Assembly: GCA_947179485.1 (NCBI GenBank) | Contig: OX359247.1 | Span: 14,422,588-14,486,587 of the forward strand | Source of the DNA: Allacma fusca | Taxonomy: Eukaryota; Arthropoda; Collembola; Symphypleona; Sminthuridae | DNA: 64,000 bases | Direction: 5' to 3' | In this document: positions 11,555 through 22,200 of the stretch, in pieces | Layout of the letters: every line of letters starts with the position of its first letter | Position numbering within the stretch: the first letter of the stretch is position 1 | Notes under the pieces: model-generated | Told to the model about the DNA's origin: nothing | Seen by the model: only the letters and a program-made list of their open reading frames with translations | The model's database searches: none | Program-made: the position numbers and the translations under genes

Positions 11555-12155
11555 GTAATCATTTTCCTTTTATTATCTATTTGCCTAGGTTTTTATGGGC
11601 TTCGCATTGTGAGTTCGTACGGAGAATTTATTCATGCATTTGGTTAAAAAAAGAACAAGCGAAACGTTCCCAGCTTGTAATATATTGACTCCCTTACTAT
11701 GTGTATGAGATGTACAAAGAAGAAAATATACAATCTGCAGTAATCTGCACCCAGTTGGGATAGCTGTATTAGTTTTTGCGATATGCAACTTGAAACAAGA
11801 AGATACATTAGGGAAAAGCCAGAAGGATAAACAATCATAAAAGAAAATAAGGCGTGTAATTGTTTGTATTTCTTGACTTGCGTCCTGAAAATCCTGAAAA
11901 TAACTAAAGCGTGGTTTTTTCATACAAAAGGACCATTATCCGAAAATATTAGCAACGACAGTAACAAAGTACGACAACAAGCTATAAATCACATACCACA
12001 CGGCTCTCTGAGCCATTTAGAATATAACAAGGAAAATCCAGACAGGATTTAATGCTTGCATATGTCCATATGATGACTCCCTGCCCACGGGTACAACAAC
12101 ACTTGTCTAATTCCCCTGATTGTTCTGTTTCCCTTTCGTATGTAATAATAAACAG
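11555..12155 (+). other. Intron, 601 nt
   Basis: A frame at 11,864-12,052 has a somewhat protein-like 3' part but no acceptor that would join it in phase, and it ends in a stop. I regard it as noncoding. Nothing else was seen. Confidence 0.6.
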
Positions 12156-12368
12156 CACGCACTGCTTCAAGAAATGACTGAAGAATGGGAGCAATGTGAG
12201 AAGAAATTCTATGAAGCCAAAATCTGGCTAGAAAAAACTAAACAGTCACTGGATCAGCAGTATGGGAAGAAGAAACCACTGCGTGATCAATTAGCTGCTA
12301 AAGAGAAATTACTGGCGGATGTCATCGTCCAGAAAACAAAGATTGGATTATCTGAAGAGAAGTTGCAG
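12156..12368 (+). CDS. Msp300: Spectrin rod exon 22
   Basis: Seventy-one codons, acceptor AAACAG, donor CAG|GTGAGT (consensus), phase 0. It carries MTEEWEQCEKKFYEAKIWLE, with Trp in two successive helices, and a basic loop YGKKKPLRDQ. It is a well-formed spectrin-repeat segment. Confidence 0.83.
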
Positions 12369-12773
12369 GTGAGTTGGAATCATCCATTATGAATCATTTT
12401 CATGAATGTATCTATCTATGAGTGTAAATATGTGACGACATGTGATATGAATTCAATAACATTCTGCTTTGTCGAGATGACTCTTGGATAAATGCTGAGC
12501 TGATAATTTACAAGTGTTACAGTTATACACTTACGTATTATTGCACACACACACATACACACATATCTCCTATAATTTATGTATACGTGTAGACAGTGGG
12601 TGGACTTTTTTTATTATCGCTTGTGCTGATATAATGTGTGTCTGCATTTATGAGAATTTTACGGCGACATGCAGTGACGTGCCTTGTATTTTTTAAAAGG
12701 GTTTTGTACTTATCGTGTCGTCCTGTGATCAAAATTGAATCTGAATTTAATCCAAATGATATATATTTCTTAG
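12369..12773 (+). other. Intron, 405 nt
   Basis: Contains a short CA run at about 12,544-12,564. No exon was recognised. Confidence 0.65.
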
Positions 12774-12923
12774 GTGCATTTCAAGTCTGGCATTGGCGGC
12801 GATCCAAATATAGCCGAGGAGGAAGCACAACTACAAAGACAGCTGGACTCAATTGGAACGGAAATTAAAGATCAGTGCAGTGCATTAGAAGCCGCTGTGG
12901 CGCAGATAGATAAACTTCAAGAG
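12774..12923 (+). CDS. Msp300: Spectrin rod exon 23
   Basis: Fifty codons, acceptor TTCTTAG, donor GAG|GTAAAT, phase 0. Starts VHFKSGIGGDPNIAEEEAQ, a Gly-containing loop, then a helix QRQLDSIGTEIKDQ...QIDKLQE. Overlapping frames at 12,638-12,868 are shadows. Confidence 0.77.
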
Positions 12924-13558
12924 GTAAATCTCATAGTAGCCTTTTACTGAATAATAGAGTGAGTAGATACGTAAACTACATGTTAAGATTGTCATAATTA
13001 TGCACACACTGTAGGGAGCGATATTGCAAAAAATACTTCACATTCTAAGTGTAGCTACAGTCTGTAATGTACTTGTTCCCCCAGTGACTTTTACAAATGC
13101 TGTGTGAAGGGGTTGGCGACAGGGATAAAACCAGATAAAGTTCTCTTTCATTCTTCTGAACTTGGTATGTTTTGAGACTTTGGAAGTGTATGTATTTCCC
13201 GTTTTTGAGTCTCCACAAGGATTATAAAAGGATAAATGTAGGAGAAAAAGAGATTTACATTTCACAAGAGAAAACAATTTGCACACTGCACTTGGAATTT
13301 ACTATATGAGGATCCAGTCCCATACATAATGCATTTTACTCATGGGATGGAGAAATGACGCAATGCATGTTTACCCTGTACTACCTCAATGAGTTTACAT
13401 TTGCAAGTTTAACTCTCTCGCGTGTGTGCTGTGCATGGTGCTATAAGAAGAACACTGTTGGTGTACTATGTATGTATATGTCAATAATAAAAATTAAGTA
13501 AACATTTTTTTGTTCTCTCTCTCTCTCTCTCTCACTAACTTCACTTACTGGCCTATAG
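12924..13558 (+). other. Intron, 635 nt, with CT microsatellite
   Basis: A (CT)n run at 13,514-13,533 lies about 25 nt upstream of the 3' splice site and serves as the polypyrimidine tract. No exon was recognised. Confidence 0.7.
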
Positions 13559-13669
13559 GAAGTACAAGTTCTCCGTTCACAACTTGGTTCAGCCGAGCAA
13601 AAATTACGACATGTTTGTAGCCCTTCTTATTTGACTCAAGATCGTGAGAGAGCAGCCATGGAGCAGACG
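13559..13669 (+). CDS. Msp300: Spectrin rod exon 24
   Basis: Thirty-seven codons, acceptor CCTATAG after the CT tract, donor ACG|GTAAGC, phase 0. Encodes VLRSQLGSAEQKLRHV, then CSPSYLTQDRERAAMEQT. The last part is a helix start that is best continued by the exon at 15,025 (AWKEKLKV...), which preserves a helix with the repeat Trp. Confidence 0.8.
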
Positions 13670-15024
13670 GTAAGCAAAGATTCTATATTTTTTCCCCTTT
13701 TAGTTTAATGTGTTCGCAAGATTCTATCCATTTTTACAATAGTGTAGGGAAATTACATAGCATATTAGTCATATGACTAAATATAGTATAATCTACCCCG
13801 TGTGATTTCATAGTGAGTTTTTCATGCTATATGTACTACTACTGTGAAGTGAAATGTAGGAGAGACTTCTCATTCCATGGGTTTATGAAATAGACGTCTT
13901 TGCCTTAAAAAAACATAGAAAGTGTGACTTTGATACTGTCTAAAAATTTACACAACACAAAAGGTAACGGATTGGACTTGACTTGTTAATAATTGAATTG
14001 ATGTAATTTTGGATTGGGATATCGGAGCCTTGCATAATAGTAAATATAGTGCTAAAAATTCCCAATATTTTTAAACCCCTACCTCGTTTTGTCCAGTCAA
14101 TACAAGTACAACACAAAATTAATGCAAAAAAAAAAATTCCAAAGTACAGGGTATAAATTGGGATACCTATAATTTACTTGCCATTAGAAACCGCATATAC
14201 AGTATACATATATAAATGGCTTGCCATGTAGAGGTTGCAACCAGCTATTTTGTAATCCTGGTGTGTGAGCATTTGAAAGTGCCCATAAATTGTGCAGCTC
14301 TGTAATCGAGGAGATGAGTAAGCCATTTCAATTGAGTATTTATTGTTATGCAGTAGATTTTACGTTGTGAGATATTATTATTTATACACTGTACTTTTTT
14401 TTTGTCCGCTGTCAAAAATGCACTTTGTGAGTCTCCACGTTCAGTGTACGTTAAATTGTCTATAGTGAAAAAGAAACATGTGAGCTTGGAAATTAGATTT
14501 TTGGGTCGGAAATTATTACAAGCAGTTGTTGACAAAAGTCAAATGACTCTTAATGAGCTCTTCTTGGGGATGCTTTTTTTTAGAGTCTCACTATTATCCA
14601 CCGCTATCCTTTTGCTTTCGGTGTAAATGTATATATGCTCAAAGAATCTTCATTTATTTTCCCGACACACTACACACTATTACGGTACTCTCTTATTTGG
14701 TTTGAAGGCTCCTACATAGGTTTATTTTGCTTGCTAAAAAGTACGGTAGGTATAGAAGTCTTGCTTGCTAAATTTATCACTATATGTAATTATGTATATG
14801 TATCACAGTACAACCACAGTATGTATGTATATTTGTAGTTTAAAATTAGACTATGTAGTATCAATAGCTGTATAATGTCTGTTCCGCTTTATTAGTACTT
14901 ATTGGAACTTGTACACGGAGTGGTTCTGTGTACATAGTTTCAAGAAGGAGAAAAAAATGGCTTCTAATTTTGGCTTTTTGGTTCTTTCTTGGGGGGGTTT
15001 TTACGATGTTTTGTTCGAGGACAG
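13670..15024 (+). other. Intron, 1.36 kb
   Basis: A+T-rich with several short frames (14,245-14,838) that have no coding character or matching splice sites. A poly-G run followed by T-rich sequence precedes the acceptor at 15,024. No RNA gene was recognised. Confidence 0.6.
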
Positions 15025-15103
15025 GCTTGGAAAGAAAAGCTTAAAGTGATTCAGTCCAAGATAACAGCAAGAAATGAACGTATCAAACTGCTAATGCTAT
15101 TGG
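15025..15103 (+). CDS. Msp300: Short coiled-coil exon 25 before the giant exon
   Basis: Acceptor GGACAG and donor TTGG|GTACAC bound 79 nt that encode AWKEKLKVIQSKITARNERI and KLLMLL. This is a helix-A-like continuation of the preceding exon. It leaves phase 1, which fits the AG at 16,204-16,205 and gives ...LLMLLVQLESEIRKLD, a continuous coiled coil. The donor is not strong. If it is not used, the frame adds GTPSAEPLHM and stops at 15,135, and AATAAA is found at 15,786-15,791, so a short isoform is possible. Exons 25 and 26 together are 35,895 nt, divisible by three, so they could be skipped as one cassette. Confidence 0.68.
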
Positions 15104-15257
15104 GTACACCCAGCGCAGAGCCCTTGCATATGTAGACGAGAGAGATTCCCGGAACGTTTGTACCATACTACCACTACAACTGCTACATACGACACTCATT
15201 TAAAACCATTCCATTCATACCTCGGGACCGAAAAAATGTATTTATTTTTTCTTTCTA

Positions 15258-15342
15258 ACTCTCTCTCTCTCTCTCTCTACGTCGCACTCACTCTCTCTCT
15301 CCTCTCTCTGTCTGTCTCTCTCTCTCTCTCTCTTTCTGTCTT
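15258..15342 (+). repeat. CT-rich microsatellite
   Basis: Imperfect (CT)n with GT and single-base interruptions inside the intron before the giant exon. Likely to be length-variable between individuals. It could also act as a pyrimidine tract, though no used acceptor directly follows it. Confidence 0.85.
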
Positions 15343-15785
15343 TAGTACTTTCAGCCAGTGTATGTCGCTTTTAAACTCCCGGGATCCTACGTGCTTACTA
15401 TTACACATCACACAGATGAACCAAATGTTAGAAAATGAACCCTTGCCAAAAATTATTTTTTAAAACGCCCATGCAGTATAATGCTTGATCCTGCTGTAAA
15501 TTCAAAGAACGCAGACGAGAGAAACGTTCAGTTTACTACCAGACACTGTGAAACGCGAATACTATTTTTTCTAAATTCTAATTCGTGTGACCGAGACTGT
15601 ATTATTACTGTACTTACTATTATACCAACTATATACATTGAAAAAGAAATTCAAAGTTGTTCCAAAATTTTCAAAGAAATTTAACAATCTCAATAGTAAT
15701 AGTTGAAGTAATAATTATTGTATTCCGATAACGTTAACACACTACAACTGTTCGTAATAAGAACTCAACAGAAAAAATACGGTTC

Positions 15786-15791
15786 AATAAA
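15786..15791 (+). terminator. Possible poly(A) signal
   Basis: AATAAA 650 nt after the TAG at 15,133-15,135. It would serve a short isoform that reads through the exon 25 donor. The hexamer alone is weak evidence. Confidence 0.2.
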
Positions 15792-16205
15792 AGGAAAGAA
15801 TGCACAAAAAATTTGACACAGTGACGTTACTACATTATCTTGTGCTAATTTACAGAAATTTTGACTACCCTGACTTTGATCCAATGAGACATTGACGAGT
15901 TACATATTTTGTTGGTGGTAATTATTATAATAATTATTCGCAAATTCGACACTCATCTCGAATAGTAATTTGAGAACCACCATCCATAATTATTTCACAG
16001 GTTTTCAACAATAGTTCGCATTTCCAATATCATTTCTGAAGTGATATATACTTATACATACACATTTGCATTCACTACTGCCCCTCCCAAAATCATACAC
16101 GAAGAGAGGGAATTTTCATAAATATTTACGGTGTGTTTGAAAAGCAATAAAATTTCTAACATTAGGCACGCCACCCACGTTCATCGTATAAAAAGCAGAA
16201 ATTAG

Positions 16206-19200
16206 TTCAACTCGAATCTGAAATACGAAAACTTGATCCTTACGAACAGTTAATTATGGATCAGAAATATAAAACTACCGCAGCAGCAACAGCGAGTACT
16301 TCAACCTTTGAAGACACACCTACCACTACTACTGACCCCGATAGTGATTCAACAGCTCTACAGAAATCCTCATATGCTGATATTGCATTTGGACGTTCTA
16401 GTCCTTGTCCCCCACAGTTCTACGCATCTGAACCTTCTCGTCACATCGAATCCCTTGATTATGAAACTTGTCATTTAGAAGACACTCATCGTCTTTCAGA
16501 ATCACTCGAATCCCAATCCTACCTTCACCCCACGGAACATTCATACCAGCAACTCCCGCAAGAATACTACTCACCTGACCAAGTCCACTACCACATGGAA
16601 ACTAACCCTTCCCATCCCACTGACCTTTCTCAATCGGAACATTTGACCTCGCTTGAAACCTACGAGCAACCAGTTATCCTACAGGAATACGGAGAAAGCC
16701 CTCCCCCACCCCACCTAATGGAAACCTACACTCAGACTTATTTAATTGAAGCGCAATCCCAAATCCCAATGGAACACTATGATAGCAACAATATGGAAAT
16801 GGAAAATCAAACCGAGACTGAAATTTCTCCTTTAGTTATGCAAAGCAATGCGAATATGTACTCATCAGAACCGGAACAAGTCGATACGGAAATACCAGTT
16901 TTACTCACTCCCTCCTCCTCACCCCCCATTCACCATCAGCATCATGAAATGGTTCAGTCCTCCCCATCACCCCCCGTTCATCATCATCATCATCATCATC
17001 ATGAAATGGCACACGAACCGGAACAACACTCATTCTCATACGATAATATCCCTCCTGGACTACCACCCCGACCGCTCTCCGCAGTCCCGTACACAGTTCA
17101 TATGGAGAGGGTGAGCTTCCAAAGACATAATCCGGCTCTGGAACCAACTAACCTTACTACTCAGAATGCGGCTTCGGAATCAAATCTAGCTAAAATGGAA
17201 TACTTTAAATCCGGAGGTCCATCCTATGCGGAAGTATTTTTTGGTAAGAAAGGAAATCTACCCCTGTCAGAACAATCCCGATCAATGGAAAATATCCCTC
17301 TTAAACTGTCAACACCGGAATATGAAACTCGGCCATCACAGAAAATATTTACAAAACCTTCTAAAAATCCTTCTGACTATCGCGGGCGATATAGAACTAA
17401 GAATTTTCGAGGTTCTAACACTCCTGCAGACTCTTCCCGTTCCGGCTCTAGGTCCAGAGGTTCCTCATACTCTCGAGATGGTTCTCATCAAAAATCCTAT
17501 CAACAACAACGACCATCCTCTAGTCAAAGAGTTACTTGGGAGCCTAGACGGACGGAGAGTCCAGGAATTTCTCATCCATCTTCTTCTACTTCTACTCAAC
17601 CTTACGACACGAGCGAAAATTCGACATGGATTTTCACCACCACAACTACAAGGAAGCTTGAACCACGTAGCCAGGCTCAACGACAAGTTCAACCAGCTGA
17701 AAGTATTCCGACCATACAACTTGAAACGACAGTGGAAGAGAAATCTCGAGTTTCACCACCAAAGTCAGTATTCATTCATCCGACAATACCTGGTTTAGTT
17801 TTAGCAACAGAAGACGCAGCAAAATTAGGAAGTAAACGACGGAATAGAGGTAGAGGCAAAAGCCGAAGCAAATCTCGATCCAAATACCCGGAAGAGGCTC
17901 CTCAAGCGGAGTACGAACCATTTACTATCCCCGAAGTGAAAGTGCAAACAAGCGTCGTGGAAGTGTTATCTGAACCACCACTTAAGAAAAGTAACGATAA
18001 AAAGACCCCTATGAGCGGAAACGACAAGAAAGGTAAGAAGCAAAATGCTCAGAAAACATTGGCACAGGAAAGACAAACAGATAAGTCATCAGTCATTCCT
18101 CCAGCAGTTGCATATGCGTCGCCTCTAAGCAATGCACCACAACCTGTTGCGCCGTTACTCCCATCACCTTCTGTTGAGCTTGGGATCTCACCAGAGCAGG
18201 AGGAAAGTAGTGCCAAAACGGAAATAGACATTGGTATTAGTACAGAATCAGATGATGTAATTAAGAAAAAATCCAGGAAAAGGAAACCTAAAAAGCCTGT
18301 CAAGAGTGACATTGATGAAGTTGAGGTTGCTCTGAAAGAAGTTGAGGTGATACTATCCCGCTCAAAATCTCCAGCACCTTATCTAGATAAAGCATCTACT
18401 GAACTCAGAACAACAACCGGTGTTTCAGGCAGCGATGAGAAAGAAACTCCGGAGCCTACTTCATCACAAGTAGAACCACAAAAACCAGTTAAAGCTAGAA
18501 AGCCTAGAAGAAGGAATTTGAAAAGGCTAGAGGCCTCCCAAGATAATTCACAATCGCAATTAGATGTAGCGGAGCAAGAATCAAATCCAGAAATAGAAAA
18601 TGCAATAAAAATAGAACCGGAAAATCCATCTGTAACTTCAGCTCTTACTTCGTCCTTGGAATCTCAGTCAGCTGTGCCAATGGATGTTAACATCATCGGT
18701 GAGGAATTACCTCCTGAAATCATGAGTGTATCCACTCACCAAGAAATTTGTAGCAAACCCACTGATACTCTTTTGGAAGGAGCTCAACCGTCATCAATGT
18801 CTCCAATTAATGACGAAGATTTTGAAATAGTTGATGACTTAAATGACTCTCCTGTACTCCAGGCAGACTATGCTGACTTTAGTACAGAATTATCGCAAGC
18901 TTCAGTAGATACGACCGTTCCAGTATCAGACTCACAAGACTTAGTTGTAGTAGAAACGGCCGAACCAACTGTGATATCAACGGTGCAAGTAGAACAGAGC
19001 TTAAGTCCAGAAGAGAAAAGCACGCAAGTATTGGAGAATAAGACTATTGTAAAGACTACTAGAACTACTGTTAGGAAACTAGTGAAAAAGACACAAGTCA
19101 TCGTTAGCGAAACGGTGAGTACAGCACAAGAAGAAGTACCATCGGATTTTGAAATCATTCAAGGTTCCTCCCAACTTGAGGACACTCCACTGGAATCTCC

Positions 19201-22200
19201 ATTCACAGATGTGGTGACATCCACTAGTTTTGAAATTTTAGAAAATGAAGTTGTGCCTTTAGAAGAGCATGTCTCAGTTGAAACAACTGATTTTACTGAC
19301 CTAGTTTTAGAGCCGAAGGAAACCAGAACTGAAACATTTGTGATTCAACAAAATACGGAACCCTTGGCTACTGAAATTTTCGTAGAGCATATACTGTCGC
19401 CTTCAGAAACTCCGGAAAAATCTATCTTGTCAATTTTGGAAACTCAAAGTCAACAGGAGTCTCCTGAGGTGCCACAAGCCTTGCAGACTGAGTCTATTAG
19501 TGGAGACGACGTGGAATTTGAAGAGCTTACCAGTAAATCAAATATTGTTCATGAAATTAAATCTGTGGTAAGTTCTGCTTTGGAAGTTATTAAAGATGCA
19601 ATTGCACCATCCAAACCGGAGGAAGTTCTGGTTGCCCCAGGTGACACTGCTAATGCTCCTGCACCACAAGATCAGAGCTCAACAACTGTGGAGAGCGCAG
19701 TAGTACCAACAATTGAGACAACAGTGGAGGCTCCAGAACTTCTTGAAAGTGATATCAAAGGCTTGCCCTCAACAAAAAGAGCAAGTAAGAAAAGCAAGAA
19801 AAAGCAAGCAAAGACAAGCGCCCCTGCAGATACAGTAATAGTTGAAACACAAGCAGCAGTGGGTAATATTGACACTATAGGAGCTGAACATGTCCCAATA
19901 GAGGAAGTTACACAATTAAAATCTGACGTCACAGAAGACATTCCTATTGAGATATCTGCAGTAGCTCCTACCCAAGAAGCAGCTGTAGATCTACCATCAG
20001 AAATTGTATCAACTGAGGAAACAAAGGTTGATACTACAATCTCACCGCCCAAGTCAAAGAAACAAAAAAAGAAGAAAGGCAAATTTGACGACCGGCTGCA
20101 ATATCAGGAACCAAGTGGTGAAAGTCAGACGGGACCTGACACTAACCAAACATTATCAACGCATGAGGCCGAACATTCTGTCACCGATTTCACGGTAACT
20201 GTGGAATCTTCACCTCTGCAATCCCTAGAACAAGTACCTGACACTGTGGAAGTTGCAATGACAAACATCCCTGATGTTGCACTTCCAACTGAAATCCTTC
20301 AAACAGATAGAATGGCAACTGAACTTGAAATAATTCCAAGTGAAATCAAGGTCATTCCTCAAAGAGATTTGGATGCTAGCACTGAAGTTTTGGAATCCTT
20401 GCCAGCATTAGAAGTTGTCACAGAAAATGATAATACCATAACAGAACATTCTCAGACATCGCAATTGCAACCATTAAATACTGATGATAACCAAGATGTT
20501 GTAGAAAAATCTCAAGTTGAGAAAGATCAGACACAAGAAGGAATTCCGCAAGAAGTTGAATCAATTCAGCATGTGCAGACGGAACACCAACCAAGTGTAA
20601 TAACTGGATTGGAGGAAGTACATATAATAACAGATGCTAATGTTCCAGCCATAACTGAAGACCATGAAATTATAAAACTGGATTCAACTCGTTCACCAGA
20701 AACTTGTGAAAGGCCAAAGCAAGTTGAGGAAGTGCAACAGTCAGTTACTGAGCAGTTGCAACTTGAAGAGACAGTAGCTGCTAAAAAGCCAAAACGCTCC
20801 AGTAAGAAAAAGAAAGCAAAGGTTGAATCTGATATCCAACCTCAATCACAAGTGCAACCATTGGAACCACCAAGCACCACTGCTTTACCGGAAGAAACCG
20901 AATCAGTTGTAGAAACGTCTACAGGAGATTTACTTGAAGGGACTCTATTACAAGAATTTATACCATCTACAAGAACAGAAACTACAGTAGCAGAGCATGT
21001 GTCTGAGCCAGAAACAACAGTCTCTGACTCAGGCATTACAGTTTTGACCAAGAAAACAACTCGTGTTACCACTACCAAAACCACTAAGAGACGGAAAATC
21101 ATTACAACTTCCGACGGTGTTACCACTGAAGAAGTCTTGGATGAAGTGGAACCAGATCAGGTCATTGTAGGTGAAGCTACTGAATATCAAGAAAGTCCAG
21201 TCCCGTCCAGCGTCCCAAGTGACACTCCAATGGACTCTGATGTGGATCCTCACAAGACGGAAGCGCTGAAGCAAACACCTGAAATTCCACTTCCTACAGA
21301 AGAAAAGTTGGAATTAGCTTCCATCGCTTTGCAGGAAACTATACCAACTGCCAGAACTGAAACAACGGAAACAGAAGAAATATCTGAACCACAAACTACA
21401 CCATCTGACTCTGGCATTAAGGTTGTCACAAAGAAAACTACTCGAGTCACTACTACCAAAATTACTAAGAGACGCAGAATCATTACAACTCCTGACGGCG
21501 TGACCATTGAAGAAATTGTTGATGATTTAGAACCTGATCAAGTCATTGCAACTGAAATTACAGAGAGCCCAGAAAGTCTAGTCACACCCGAGGTATCAAG
21601 TGATATCACTCCAACGGACTCAATTCTAATTCCTCAAGACACCGAGGAAGTAGTGCCACCTACTGAGATTTCACCTCCTGTAGACAATGAACTAGAAGCT
21701 TTTACTACATCAGTCACTGCAGCAGAAGAGCCCTTGACACAAGAAATAATTCCAGAAATTAGTCAAATTCTGGAGTCATCTAAACTCCAATTAGGTCCAG
21801 AAGAATCTATACTACATACTTCACCTTCCATCACTACTGAAACTACTGTGGCAGAGCTTGTGTCTGAACCAGAAACAACAATCTCTGACTCAGGAATAGC
21901 TGTTGTGACCAAGAAAACTACTCGAGTTACCACCACCAAAATTACAAAGAGACGAAGAGTTATTACAACTCAGGATGGTGAAACAGTTGTGGAAATTGTC
22001 GATGATGTGGAACCTGATCAAGTCATTGTAGGGGAAGCTATTGAGTATCCAGAAACTATACTATCATCCGAGTTGTTATCTAGTGAATTTACTCCAACGA
22101 CCTCAGCTGATATTCCTGAAGGTACAGAAAAAGTCATTTTACCTGCGGAGATTTCTCAAGTTTGTGAACCGGAAGTGCAAACTACCTCAGTAACTGTAAC

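Larger units (their letters stand above)
15104..16205 (+). other. Intron, 1.1 kb, with CT-rich microsatellite
   Basis: Holds a long imperfect CT/GT microsatellite (15,258-15,342), a possible AATAAA (15,786-15,791) and a TTCTAAC branch-point-like motif (about 16,154-16,160). The TATAAAAA at 16,187-16,194 is noted but unsupported as a promoter. Some CDS between 16,166 and 16,205 is possible if the upstream acceptor is used. Confidence 0.55.

Noticed and set aside
11864-12052. Protein-like frame in the intron at 11.9-12.1 kb
   Set aside because: No acceptor joins it in phase with the exon ending at 11,554, and it ends in a stop without a donor.
13514-13533. CT run as a regulatory GAGA-type element
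   Set aside because: Its place just before a 3' splice site explains it as a polypyrimidine tract.
16187-16194. TATAAAAA upstream of ATG 16,256 as an internal promoter
   Set aside because: A+T-rich context makes such matches common, no initiator or downstream element is convincing, and the position overlaps the splice-acceptor region.
16256-16258. ATG at 16,256 as the start of a separate giant gene
   Set aside because: In-frame coiled-coil sequence (QLESEIRKLDPYEQL) precedes the ATG and joins upstream exons by splice sites, so it is more likely internal.
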